64,000 bases of DNA from Rhizodiscina lignyota (lineage: Eukaryota; Ascomycota; Dothideomycetes; Aulographales; Rhizodiscinaceae), in the NCBI GenBank assembly GCA_010015805.1, contig ML978125.1:1054001-1118000 (forward strand). Direction: 5' to 3'. This document shows, in pieces, positions 9,509 to 20,737 of this stretch (within the stretch, counting starts at the first letter, position 1; each line of letters begins with the position of its first letter). The notes beneath the pieces were generated by a model. The model was not told the origin of the DNA. It made no database searches and worked only from the letters and a program-made list of their open reading frames with translations. The position numbers and the translations under genes are program-made.

Positions 9509-12500
9509 TCACCAGTCATTTTCATCATTCCTTTGGCCTGATAGCGCAGCCTGTCGTGCCTTTAATGCCTCGGCCAGCCCACCAGCAATGCTGCCACCGC
9601 TATCCCTAGCCGTATCGCTCGCTCCGCTTCCAGAATATCCACTATCTCGCGGCGCAGGTGCCGGTGCAGGCTTCTTTGCTCCAGGCCGCTTCGCAGGCGG
9701 AGCTGGAGGACCAGGCTTCCCTCTCGTTCCATTGACGCCATTCGACGCCGGCGTCGGTGCAGGCCTAGCTGCCGGAGGTGGTGGCGGCGGTGGAGGTGCG
9801 GCTTGCGCAACTTCCTCAACGTATGCAGATGGAACCCAACCCGATCCAGAGTTGTCTGAACGCTTAGCAAGCCACCAGCCTAGAGATCGTCAGCGTATGA
9901 AATACACAATACTTCCAAGTCACGCTTACCATTCGTCTCCTTCTGTGTGATGATAATGACCTCGCCCTTACTGATGCTAAGCTCTCCGCTTGTTTGCCCA
10001 GCGAAGTCGTACATTGCGCGATAAGTTGGCTCTCTCGGAGCTGGTGAAGCCGCAGGCGGAGGAGGAGGAGGCGGCATGCGAGATGCGCTGGGTTCACGGC
10101 TATGACTGACGCCATTGACTGCGGCGGCGGCGGCAGCAGCTGGTTGAGGCACCGCTCTAGGTTGTGCAGGTACAACAACATTTCGGGTTTGAGCGGGCTT
10201 TGATGCACCAAGTCGAGACGGTTGTCCATTCGGACCACCAGGTTTGAGGAGCTTGCCTTTTGTGATTGGCTTTCCAGGTACCTGCCTCCCTCGCGGTGTC
10301 GGCTTGGAGACCGAGTTTGGTGGCTCGCCTTGGCTGGTATGAATCGTGGCGCTCTTGTAGATATCGACGCGCCCTGCATTGGGATCCTTCTGGGTCTTCA
10401 CAACAGCGGGTTTGCCAGGTTTCTTGTTGTACTCAATTGTAGGCCCTATCCTCAAGTCGAGGCCGCGATTGACACTCTTCAGGTGCGTGAAAAATTCAGT
10501 TTTGAAGACACAGGTCATCAAAGGATCAGGTTCCTGGCTGCCCACGCCGATACTGAACCAGTCGTCTTTAAGATTCGATGTCCCAATGAACTTAATGGCT
10601 CCGATTGGGATCGTTCGCTCAGCTTGTATCGAGACCTGGCCGTTGACCATGACTTGCTTCACAATGTAGACATTGCGTTTTGTCAAAATAAGCATACGAG
10701 CTTCAGGCTTTGAGGACCGGCCAAGCTTCGACACCAAGATCTCGGCCCGACAGGAGAAGAGAACAGGATCGCTACCAATGTTAATTGCGTTTCTTATAAC
10801 CTCTCCGGGGCCACCTCCATTCGAGATGCCCAGATAGTCGCCGAGGAATCTTCGGTAACCGAGCAAACTGTATCTCCTACGCTCTTTCCGACCACCAAGG
10901 ACCTTGTGGCCCTCATCACGCAGTTCGATGAATTCAAAACCGCCATTGATTCTCCTCCACCACCTCTGAATACGGGTGGCACATTCAGCGCGATAGCGGA
11001 GATAGTTTCTCCATGCGCGCTGAATACGAATAGCCATGTTATGCCAATAGCGGTCTCTCATTGTTTCGAGAGCGAAAAGAGTCTCGGGAGTTTTGATGAA
11101 CACCTTGGTGGTACCGAATTGATACTCTTCAATCGGAATGCTCGTGTCCTTCAGAACCTGCTTCGCTCCAGAGAGGTAGTCTCCTGTCCAAGTGTACTCG
11201 CCTGCATAAGAAGTCTTTGGTGAAAGCAGGAAGAAGCGCTCCACGAATTTCTCGAATGTTTGACGCGATGCAAAACCAGCTCTGCGGATTCGGACGTTCT
11301 CTTGTAGACCAAGGTATTTGATCTGATGCAGAACATTGGGTTCGTTGTATTCACTGGGCGATTTGTTTTCGTTGGGCTTAATGGTTCGAATGTATGATGG
11401 CGACGCTTTCATAAGCGTGCCCACCAAGTCGTTCGCAGAAGCTTTGATCTTGTCGCCAGCTGTTGGAGGTCGCCGCTTGTTGTCTTGGTCGACTTCTTGC
11501 GGGAACAGGGTGTGTACGAAGGGATTTGAACTTGAGCCTACGAGATTGAGCAAGTCCTTCAGCAGTTGGTCCTTGTTCTTGTCGGTCATGCCTTGGACAG
11601 CGTAAGACACGTCACCAGCGTAATGCTTAATGACAAATTGACCTTGACGAGGTTCGAAATTCGGGTTGGACGATAGCGCGTTCAGTCTTTGTACAAAGGT
11701 CTGGTCTGCCGCTGTTGGATCGGCGTGGGCGGTAGCGCACGCATCGTTTAGAGCTGCAAAGACACCAGGAGGTCGCTTCTCCTCGATCAATTCGCAAACC
11801 ACCTTGTTATCGAAATATTTGATAGGTGTCCACTGAATCTGTTCTCTTGCATATTCTTCTTGCTCGGTCTTGAGAGTCAGTTGAATGAAAATCTGCTGCA
11901 ACTTCTCGTTCACGTAGTTGATGCAGAGCTGCTCAAAGCTGTTCTTCTCGAAGATCTCGAAACCATAAATATCCAGAATACCGATCGAGAATGCCGGAGC
12001 GCCTCGTGCTGCTAAAGAAGCATTGACGCGCTGGACAATCCAGTCGAACATATTGAAATAGATGGCCTTGGAAAGAGCATCGCGCACAGCCGTTGCCTGG
12101 GCTGGGTTTAGCGGAACATTGTATATTGATCCTCTCCGACCTCCTCGACTTGTCTCCACAACCCTTTCCGTTAAGGCTTTATTGACGTCTGCAGCCTGCA
12201 CTTCGAGCAAATAGGCAACGAAGTCAACGACCGACTGATCAGTGATTCTTGCATTTCCCTGGTCATCCTCAGCGAACGTTACGTTCCCTAACCACAGAAT
12301 AGTTGATAGCATTCGGAAAATGTTATCTTGCTCGGCTTGCGGCAGACCAATGATCTTCATTGCATTGAGAGTGTCTTTGAAATCTGAAGGATCGTCCATT
12401 CCCTGGACATCGTAGCACTTCGATTTGCTTGTGTATAAGTAGGATTGTGGTTGCTGAACTCCGAAATTCTCACGATGGTTGTTCGACGCCGCCTTCGTGA

Positions 12501-13385
12501 ACTGGTAGAAGATGTGGAAGTTTCTCTCGTTCGTAATCTGGCCGACAACTCGCGACTTCTCCAGGAGGTAGTTGTTGATGTTCGCACCAACCGGCTCGCC
12601 CTGCGCATTGAACTGAATCTCCAGATATTTCCCGAATCTCGACGAGTTGTTGTTTCGAAGTGTCTTTGCATTTCCAAATGATTCCAAAAGAGGATTGGTG
12701 GCCAGCACCATGTCTTTTATTTCTTGAATAGAAGAACTGCTGCTCCCTGACACGTTCGCGATGTACTGCATGATACGCTTCGCTGCCTCCGTTTTCCCGG
12801 CTCCTGACTCTCCAGAAATGATGATGCACTGATTCTCCTTGTATGCCTTCATATTGTAGTATGATGATTCGGCGATCGCGAAAACGTGAGGCGGCATCTC
12901 GAGGCGATTCTTGCCTCTGTAGCTGTTCAGGACTTGATCGGTGTAGATTCCCACTATCTCTTGTAAGCTTTCAGTACAGCAGCAGACTTCTCGCCTAACT
13001 CACAATCTCGAAATGGGTTGACAGAGACCAACACATGGCCGATGTATGTCTACAATCTCTCAGCAGCGGCCTTATGGTAGTGGCATAATTACCCACGTAT
13101 ATCTCCGCATTCTCGAATCGCTTCTTCAGGTTCTCGTTTATGGCCTCGTTCGAAATCTTGCTGATCAGCGTGAGATCCGATACGCCAACTTCCTTCCTCT
13201 TCGTGGTTTCGAAAACGGCCTTCTTGCTGAACCCTCCACCTGGAGGTCCACCGCGAGAAGCTGCTTGTTTTGCGCCTCCTCCATCCTTCTTGCGCCCAGC
13301 GCGCTTTGTGACAGCCTGCCCAGCAGCCTCGAATTAGCAAAGTGTACTTTGTTTCGCGCGTTTTGAAAGTCGAGAGTCGTACCAT
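9509..13385 (-). CDS. myo1: Class I myosin with SH3 tail (Myo3/5, MyoA type)
   Basis: Five coding exons on the minus strand: 13383-13385, 13097-13315, 13004-13049, 9930-12953 and 9509-9879, giving 1,220 residues, normal for the family. The motor domain shows the P-loop GESGAGKT (about 137-144), NNNSSRFGK switch 1, and DIYGFE switch 2. RRGSIYN carries the Ser at the TEDS position that fungal PAK kinases phosphorylate. IQ motifs ([14 protein letters not shown]) follow, then a membrane-binding TH1 tail, an Ala/Pro-rich TH2 region, an SH3 domain ([10 protein letters not shown]...GWVP) split by the last intron, and a C-terminal acidic NDENDW typical of Arp2/3-binding ends. It drives actin patch endocytosis and polarised growth. 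The start codon stands alone in its coding exon, immediately before a GTACGA donor. Confidence 0.96.
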
Positions 13386-13838
13386 ATTTGGCCTGTGAGC
13401 GGCGTGTGCTGTGGGCCTTTCAGCGCGTGAACCCGCGGATTAAGCTCAGGCGGATATCTCGCCCAGAATAAGTCCCTTCCCTATCGGAACGTGAAGGAAG
13501 GAAGTAAAGAGGTAGAGGGAGGGAAGAAAGCGCTCAGAAAAAGGGTATCTCGTGTGAGGAATGGAGCCTCCGGCTGTAAGATGTCGTTGCAATTGGGCTC
13601 AAACGTCACGTCGGAGAATTGGAGGGTCAACCTGGGCTGGCTTGGCATTTAAGCCACTATTTCCACGCAAGCTTCGACCGTACTCTTACGACTGTGCGCC
13701 ACTCTCAAGGAATATTCTGCAGCTCTCATTTGAAAAGTACGATTACGCCGGCTGTACCTCCGTACCTCGTTGCCAACTCCGCATATGCACCTTTCCTGTT
13801 ACCGATCGAAAATACACAGGCTGCACTTTACAGTACAA
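13386..13838. other. Intergenic, myosin upstream / polo kinase downstream
   Basis: This is 453 bases between two genes on the minus strand, with purine-rich leader sequence near 13,490-13,560. I see no gene. Confidence 0.5.
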
Positions 13839-16559
13839 TCAACCCTTCAACAAGTCGCCACCGAAACGACCCAACGTAATCCAATCTTTCTTCTTCCCAT
13901 CTTCAAGATGTAGACCCTGCCATTCCAATTTCTGCGAAGACTCTGAGAGACATCCAAGACCTCCGCTAGCGAGCCACTCATCTGCGAGAGTGATTATGAA
14001 TCTTAGCTTTTGCGAAAGATGATTCGCGCGAACCAGGGTACCCTCTGCTCTGTCATCTGGGTCCGCAGATAACAGCACGGCAAGAGGACTCGACAGTACC
14101 TCTCTTTGCTTCATGTACTTGAAAGGCAGGTCATCATACTTCTTCAGATGTGTAATGGCTTCCCTTGAAAGACAGGTGAAGTTGCAATGTTTGCCATCGC
14201 GCGAGATCACCAATTTTGTGTGATCTGGAAAATTGAACTGATACTTCAATTAGCATTGGATTCTCACGACATTTGGACTGATGCAGTTAGCAATACTTAC
14301 CTGGAAGCAGCCGTCATCAAACCCCCACACACCGACAGCACCTAATCGTTGGTAGAATCTGACGTACGTGGTGGGTTTCGAAACCTTTCCTTCGTCTCCA
14401 TCGAATTCGCATTGAGCCAACTGTTGGCACATATACTTGCCAAATCTGGCCCAAAGGATTGTGTATGCTTGTTTCCTCTCCGAGCTAATTTCGACTTTGA
14501 GCAAGCCGTCCTTGCCTCGATCTTCATAAAATTCCATTGGAATCTCGGGGATCTTGGTTAGAGTCTTGTCAAATTTCTGCAGATGTACATATCCATTCTT
14601 CACGACCACGTGCGTCACCGGAGATCGAGTGGTTGCGTTGATAGAGCATCCAATGCTTCCATCCCCGAGAACGTAGCCTATTCCATGCTTCCGGGCATAG
14701 TCGACCCACTTCGCAATGAAGGGCATCTTCGGAGGTCTCGAAGCTCGCCGAGGAGCTGATCCGTTATTGGAGAGAGCTTGAGCTATATTGTCTCTGAACT
14801 TCGCGACACGTGCTAGGACAGCTGAGGGATCTGTGGAAGAGAGCTCCGCCTTGTCTTTCGGGGAAGCAGAGTCACCTCCACTCATGAGATCAACAACTTC
14901 CGTAGACTTGGCTTTTTCGTCTTCGGATGGGATGCCACCAGTCCCACTGTCTACGCGACGTTGCCGCGCCTTCACCGTATTGACAGCTCCTTGGGCGGCC
15001 TTTGCATCTGCAGTCGAATTCACGCGTATCATCGTTGGTTTCGTCGGTCTGTTTATCCGAGCTGTCCCAATGCGGCTGCTTTTCCTCTGCGGTACTGGAG
15101 CTTGGACTGGAGCCATCTCGTTATCCGCGACATTTTCACCATTCTCTTTTGATGCTATCGCGGCCGGTCGTATGTTTCTGCTTGCAGCACGTCTTGGAGG
15201 CGCTTGAGCTCGATTATTTGCAGTTGTCTCAGCGAGCACAACCTGCTCTGGAGACGATTCGCGCTCCTCAGCTATCTCGCTAAGTTGAACCTGCTCTCGA
15301 CCGAGCCATGTTCCCTTTTCAGGGAATGGAACGTACACCGTATCCGCCGGTATTGGAACGACGGGTTGACGTCCTGCAGCTAGCTCCTTCTCACAGTCTC
15401 GTACAACAGAACGGACCTTCTTTCCGCCGAATACTTGGAATATCTTTCCTGGGGCATACTCGCCGACTCCCGCCGCCTGACAGAGCTTAAACCATGTATC
15501 AGAGTATCCTCGCCTTATAACCTCTGGACTTGGTGGGCGGACGTTAGGCCATGTAGGGACTTCCGATTTGTAAATGCTATCCAATTGATCTGGTATGAAG
15601 GTCATCTTGAAGAATGCGTGACTGACAATCTTGTCTGGATTCGGTCTGTCGTCTTCATGGACCAAAAGGCTGCCAACGAGGTCTCTCAGATCGCTCGAAA
15701 TTTCGTGAGGACATTTGGATATATCCGGCCACTTGTAGTCTCGGGCTTGAAGTTTCTTGTAGATGTCTTCACGTTTGGCGGCGTGGAACGGAGCTTTCCC
15801 TACTGCCAGGGTGTATCTGCAGCAAATTAGTGGCATGCATATCTAGCGTGGGGGACAACGCATACGCAATAATCCCAATTGACCACAGATCGACTTTTTC
15901 GTTGTGTCCCTTGCCACTTTTTTCCAAAATTTCCGGGGCGAGGTAGTTTGGAGTTCCACACATTGTCGTCCGACGTTTTCCGATGTCGTTCTCGGTCACA
16001 AGCAACGCTGCTAAGCCAAAGTCTCCCACTTTTATGTTCATGTCCTTATCCAGAAAGAGATTCCCCGTCTTCAAATCTCTGTGGACGATGTTTCGGCAGT
16101 GGAGGTACTTGACGGCGCCGCAGGTCTGAATTATGAATCGACGGATTTCGGGCATGGTAAAGAATTTCCTCTTCTTGATCGCATCTGCAAGTGATCCATT
16201 GTCGCATATTTCGAGGACCACGTAAGTGTTTATTTGGTACGAGAAGGCCCGGTGGAACTCCACGATGTTTGGATGATGCAGCTTTGAATGGAGCTGCAGT
16301 TCGGTCACAAACTGCGAAGTGTCAATTGCGTCTCCATAGATAAGCAATGGTGGCTTACCTTCTGTGCTAGCTTTGGGGGCTCCATTTTAGATTTGACAAT
16401 CTTGAGTGCGACGATTCGACCCGTTGATCTGTTCTTCTCGATAACTTCTGCCCTGTGGCAGATGGCGAATCCGCCCTTCCCAAGTTGTTCACCCGTGGCA
16501 TAATGAATTCCATGAGGTTCGCGCACCAATGAAGGTGGTGGGTCGGCGTGGACAGACAT
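13839..16559 (-). CDS. plkA: Polo-like kinase (Cdc5/Plo1/PlkA)
   Basis: Exons 16359-16559, 15866-16311, 14301-15816 and 13839-14237 give 853 residues. The N-terminal Ser/Thr kinase domain shows GEQLGKGGFA (glycine loop), VALKIVK, HRDLKTGN (about 145), GDFGLAA and the activation loop RRTTMCGTPNYLAPE. The C-terminal half carries two polo boxes; the first starts at WVDYARKHGIGYVLGDGS with VVKNGYVHLQ, the second includes WARFGKYMCQQLA and FPDHTKLVISRDG. The linker is long and Ser/Pro/basic-rich. Polo kinases control mitotic entry, spindle and septation. An upstream in-frame ATG at 16730 would add 57 residues. The gene is divergent from the OPA3-like gene at 16899. Confidence 0.95.
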
Positions 16560-16898
16560 GTAGAAAATGATGTCGTGGAGTTCGGACGCTGTTGTCGCTG
16601 TAAGTTTACTTAGTGCTCTGCGGGACAACAGCAAACAAGTGGTGAATGGCTGCGGCGAATCTCCGGGTACCTCGTTGCTAGGGGCAAGGGCAGGGATCCG
16701 AGGCTCAGGCATCCGTACAGCGAGTGCCACATATGACTCCGTAAATCCCTCAAGACGTCAACGGAAGAGAATAGAAGTGCGCAACTTCATTTATATTGCT
16801 TCCAATTTTCTCCGAAGATGGTGTAAGATACGTCACACGCAATATACCAGGTGCGGTGATGGGGCAGCTCTGCGCAAACTCGGTGGACATCACATACG
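16560..16898. promoter_or_regulatory. Divergent promoter, polo kinase / OPA3-like gene
   Basis: About 340 bases separate the two start codons and must hold both promoters. Part of it is open in the polo frame up to 16730. No defined site is recognised. Confidence 0.4.
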
Positions 16899-17707
16899 AT
16901 GTCGCTCACTTTGAAGTTTGGATCATTGGCCATCAGAACATTATCAAAGCCAATTGCGGTACGTCTGACATTCAAACTGGCTCTATCAATTGCTCATTTG
17001 GCCAGAATTATATCAAACGGAATGCGCGCGACCATGAACGCTTCCGCAAGCTGTGTGTGGCCTTCGCGCAAAGCCTCCACCGAGTCGACATGCGCCTTCG
17101 CCTCGGCCTCCTTCAAGATCCTGCAGCAATTGACCGTCAGATAGCTAGAGAGGTGGCAGAAGCAAACGCCAAGCGGAAAAAGGCGGCTGTGCCTACGGTG
17201 AAAACAGAAGAACAGACGAAAGCGGATCAGGCTGCAGCAGCGAAAGAGAAAGACCAGGTGTCTAAGAAGATCAGAGCTGAGCACCACCCTCCACGAATAC
17301 GCCCGCTTTCGGAGAGCAAAGCTATCGAGACGGGAGCGAACTTTATATCCGAGACTTTCCTCTTCCTCGTAGCTGGAGCCTTGATATTGTTCGAGAATCG
17401 GCGGAGTAAGAGGAAATCAGATAAAGAACATGATGCAAGAGATGACGAGATTGAGCGCATTGGTAATGAGAATGCGACAATCAAGGCAGAGGTAGAGCAG
17501 CTAAAGCAGGAACTTGTGCTCTTAAATGGCGGAAAACCTGTGCCCTCTTCCAAAGAAACAAAGGCCGAGGATGCGACTGTTTCCAAGAAAGCTTCAGAAC
17601 CTCCCCCCTCAAAGCTCTTCGATCGTGAGATGTTCTCAAGAGTATTCCAAAGGTCTAGGCAGAATTCACCGGCTACTGGCAGTGATCCGGCCCCGGAGAA
17701 GGGCTAG
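16899..17707 (+). CDS. OPA3-like mitochondrial protein
   Basis: Exons 16899-16958 and 17006-17707 join over a 47-nt intron to 253 residues. The N-terminus MSLTLKFGSLAIRTLSKPIA and, after the splice, NYIKRNARDHERFRKLCV are the hallmark OPA3 sequence. A hydrophobic segment (FISETFLFLVAGALILFE) lies near residues 130-150, followed by a heptad coiled coil. OPA3 proteins associate with mitochondrial membranes and affect mitochondrial shape and lipid metabolism. The Lys/Ala-rich linker and long Ser/Pro tail are typical of fungal members. Confidence 0.9.
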
Positions 17708-18081
17708 ACCAAAGAACTGTATAACACATGCATGAAAACTCCCCTACCTTAAGATTCTTGTAGCATACCTTATATTACTTACCTTGATTATCGAAATGCA
17801 TCTCTACTTAAGGAGAATTGTCCAATGGTGGACGGATTTTAGCCAAGTAGATGACGTATTTAGGGATGCAAAGAAACTGAAGTGCTAGGCAATTTCGCGA
17901 CGGCACGGAGTAAGATATTAATCCACTGAGAGGCGAAAGCTGAAGCTCTTATCATCAAAACCACCGGCGGTTTCATTTCGGTTTGTTTAGATTGTTCTCT
18001 GCCTAGTTTTTCTCAAAGTAAATGACTATCAACGTTCCATAATCCGCGAGCTGTTCACCTCCAGGACCAACCAAAAGCAAC
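17708..18081. other. Intergenic, nothing recognised
   Basis: 3' flank of the OPA3-like gene and upstream region of the next gene; AT-rich. No repeat or RNA gene seen. Confidence 0.4.
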
Positions 18082-18854
18082 ATGTCCTTCTGCACACAAC
18101 TTCGGCGGCGTCCTAGCTGTGCGGATCTTCTCCCTGTTATCGCATCTTCTCAAGGGCTCTCTCTTCGAGGTCTATTTCACAGATCACGCAGTTGATACTT
18201 ATTGACGTGCTTTCAGAGAATGAGCTGCGAACACACGATCTGGCCATTCCAATCCGGTCGTCTCCTGCAGATACAAATCGCCAACTACGCGTCATTATAC
18301 TCACACCGTCTATGGCAATGACTTCAAATATGAGCTCGACCCTGAGACGTATTGAACATTTTACGTCGCTCACAGGGACAGTCGATGTGGCCATCGTCTT
18401 CCATCTGACGCCAAAACCGAACGCCATCGCAGCACCACAAAGCGCAAAGCAGCAGCGTGAGCGGCTTTTTGCCTTCTCGTCTTTTATGTCGGCCATGTTC
18501 TCGCAGACCAGCACACCGGCTATACCAGTTCTACCGCTCGCCTCAGCGAGCTCTTTGCCAGCTGTCCTTCAAACATTCGCCAGCAGCTTGATCAAAGGCC
18601 ACTCTGTAGCCGCCGCTGCAGTTCCTGGTCTACGGCCGATCGAGCTCCTCCAGTATTGCACAGTCAATTCACCCCTTGATCAGCACTCGACCTTCTTGCT
18701 CACAGACATATTCGATTCCATGGGATCTCTGGCTGGCGCGATGACGAACTCAACGCAGAATCAGGAAGTCGAGCAGAAATTGTTGGATCTACTGGGATTG
18801 GAGACAGCTCAATCCGTTGCGGATTTCTGGAGAGACGAATGGGTTGCAGATTGA
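18082..18854 (+). CDS. Hypothetical protein, start uncertain
   Basis: A frame from 18183 to 18854 reads as a soluble alpha/beta protein: LRVIILTPSMAMTSNMSSTL, TVDVAIVFHL and FLLTDIFDSMGSLAGAM look like strand-helix units, ending in SVADFWRDEW. There is no ATG before 18312 in this frame, although the coding look extends upstream. The best guess joins a short exon 18082-18135 (MSFCTQLRRRPSCADLLP) to 18183 over a 47-nt intron with a weak GTTATC donor, giving about 241 residues. I do not recognise the family; no membrane segment or signal peptide. Confidence 0.5.
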
Positions 18855-19284
18855 CGAACTCGTTGGTGACGGGTAGTCATTCGTGCTTACAAGCAGCTAA
18901 TCTATTCCTTTAAGTTCGAATATACTTCTTTCGTATGCCGGGGAACGCAATCTTCCTGATAATGCTGCGCAATATATAGAACAAGTCAGCACTTACTATA
19001 CATTGCTCTTTTAAGATAGCAATCTTTAACCTCTTGTCACTCTTTTGGATGTCGACAGTCAGCAAGGAACTCTATGTCGACTGTCGTGCTCATACAAAGC
19101 TGCTGATTGGTCAATAAGGTGGAGGTTTGGCCTAATTCCTTAGTGCCATGCAAACCCTTGAGCCGCCAGCCTCAACGACTTTCACATGCAACGATAGGTG
19201 CCTCACATTAAGTGATAAAGGCCGAAGGTTGAATACGGACTCCGATATTGTCCGTCAGGTCTTTAAGATAACTAGATATCCACT
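18855..19284. other. Intergenic, nothing recognised
   Basis: Two near-identical GTCGAC-centred decamers lie near 19,055 and 19,080 (GTCGACAGTC and GTCGACTGTC), upstream of the next gene. No gene is seen. Confidence 0.35.
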
Positions 19285-20405
19285 ATGAAGTCATTTGAAC
19301 GTCTATTTGCATTGGATAATTATTTCCTTCATTTCGAGAACGCCAAAATGGACGTATACACAGACCAATCGTCGACTATATACAACATGCTTCCCACCCT
19401 AGTTAAAAGACGAATCCCAAGATTGCCCTCACTGAGGCGATCGGTGTCATTTACCGCTAAATCGACTTCTGTTTACGGACTCCCATCTTCGAGCAGTGAT
19501 AGCAGGAGTGTGACGCCTCCGCCCAGCTATAGATCACGAAATACAAGTCAGAGCAATCTGTCCGACTTTACCACATTATCTATGAGTATAAAGGAGCAAG
19601 TGCCATCAAGACCATCATCCTCAAGCAGTGGTGATACTCTTTTCTCTCGTCTTGACGAAAGTTCCGGTGTGAACTGGAAATACGCAGAACAAGGTAGATA
19701 TCGATTTACGCCCTTGAAAATGGCAACTTACTGATAGAGAGGGCAGGATGGAATCTCTTAAATAACTCCAGACTGGAGTCTTTCTCGGCTGAACGGCGGT
19801 CTGCCGAATTTACAGCCATTCTGTCCCGCCAGCAATATGTACATGCAGCGACATACATTCTCCGAGGTCTCCCAGAAGATCTTAGCACCGAAGAGAAAAT
19901 GGGCATCGAAACCGCCCTGCCTCGGGAGGTTCGAGAGTCTGTAGCGAGCAGTACGAACCAGCTTCAGCTTCTCAAGTCAGGTAGCCAAGGATCATCTACC
20001 AAAGGAGATACCCAAGTAGAGCGTTCCATTCTGCATCGCATTGTCGCTTACATGGTGCTTCGATTCTTCCTCATTCTCAATCTCTTACTTCCTTATATTA
20101 CGGTCTGTCTCGGTAGAGTCTATCATTACGAGCGAAAGCATCGGGTGTCGGAGCGTATGTTTAGCGCGAGCATCTCTGGCATCGATATGGTAGGCAAACG
20201 CAGCATGGAGCTATCGCACACGGTGTATGGTCTGAACGATGGGAAGGTTGGAGAGTCGATTAATGAGCTCTTGGTCTGGTGGATACGAGGGGTCACTGGC
20301 GGTATTCATGAGGGTGTCGGGGAAGGTCTGAACATTGTCAGTCAAAGAAAGATCGGCCAGCCTGACATGCATACCCAAGGGAGCGATAGAGTCCAGGAAA
20401 TATAA
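19285..20405 (+). CDS. Hypothetical single-pass membrane protein
   Basis: Exons 19285-19693 and 19747-20405 join over a 53-nt intron to 355 residues. Residues ~40-125 are Ser/Arg/Pro-rich and probably disordered. The middle (about 137-190) is helical. One strong hydrophobic segment (VLRFFLILNLLLPYITVCLG) lies near residues 245-265 and is flanked by basic residues. The C-terminal part is amphipathic and Gly-rich. An internal ATG at 19348 is an alternative start. The family is not recognised; a fungal-specific membrane-anchored protein is the most that can be said. Confidence 0.65.
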
Positions 20406-20737
20406 TGTTGATCATCCAGAGGACAAGTTCTCCATGTTCAATTGGTGTTTTGTTTTAACCTTATGTACCTTAGCCCTAGGTACCGTCCCTACATGTACGG
20501 AATTAAGCCGAACACCGCCACGTGACCAATCGCGCTAGAACCCCCGAACTATTTTCCACGGATGGACGAGAAAAAGTTCCTGAGCTCGAAAAGGCCCTTT
20601 CGCCATTCACACAACAGCGCAGCGAGCGCACTCTTGACTCTTCCACTTTACATTATAGATTCTCGCGTATTCATTGTAATCATCGTCTCTCCAAAGAAGC
20701 AGACGTCGTCCCTTCCTTCCCCCTACGATCCTTCTCG
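20406..20737. other. Intergenic between hypothetical gene and DEAD-box gene
   Basis: This contains a small inverted repeat GTACCT...AGGTAC near 20,464-20,482 and the leader of the helicase gene. No gene. Confidence 0.35.

Noticed and set aside
9960-10170. Pro/Ala-rich low-complexity stretch as an insertion
   Set aside because: It is the normal TH2 region of fungal class I myosin and stays in frame.
19050-19095. Paired GTCGAC decamers as an operator
   Set aside because: Only two short copies with different third parts; SalI-type hexamers of this kind occur by chance and no regulator is suggested.
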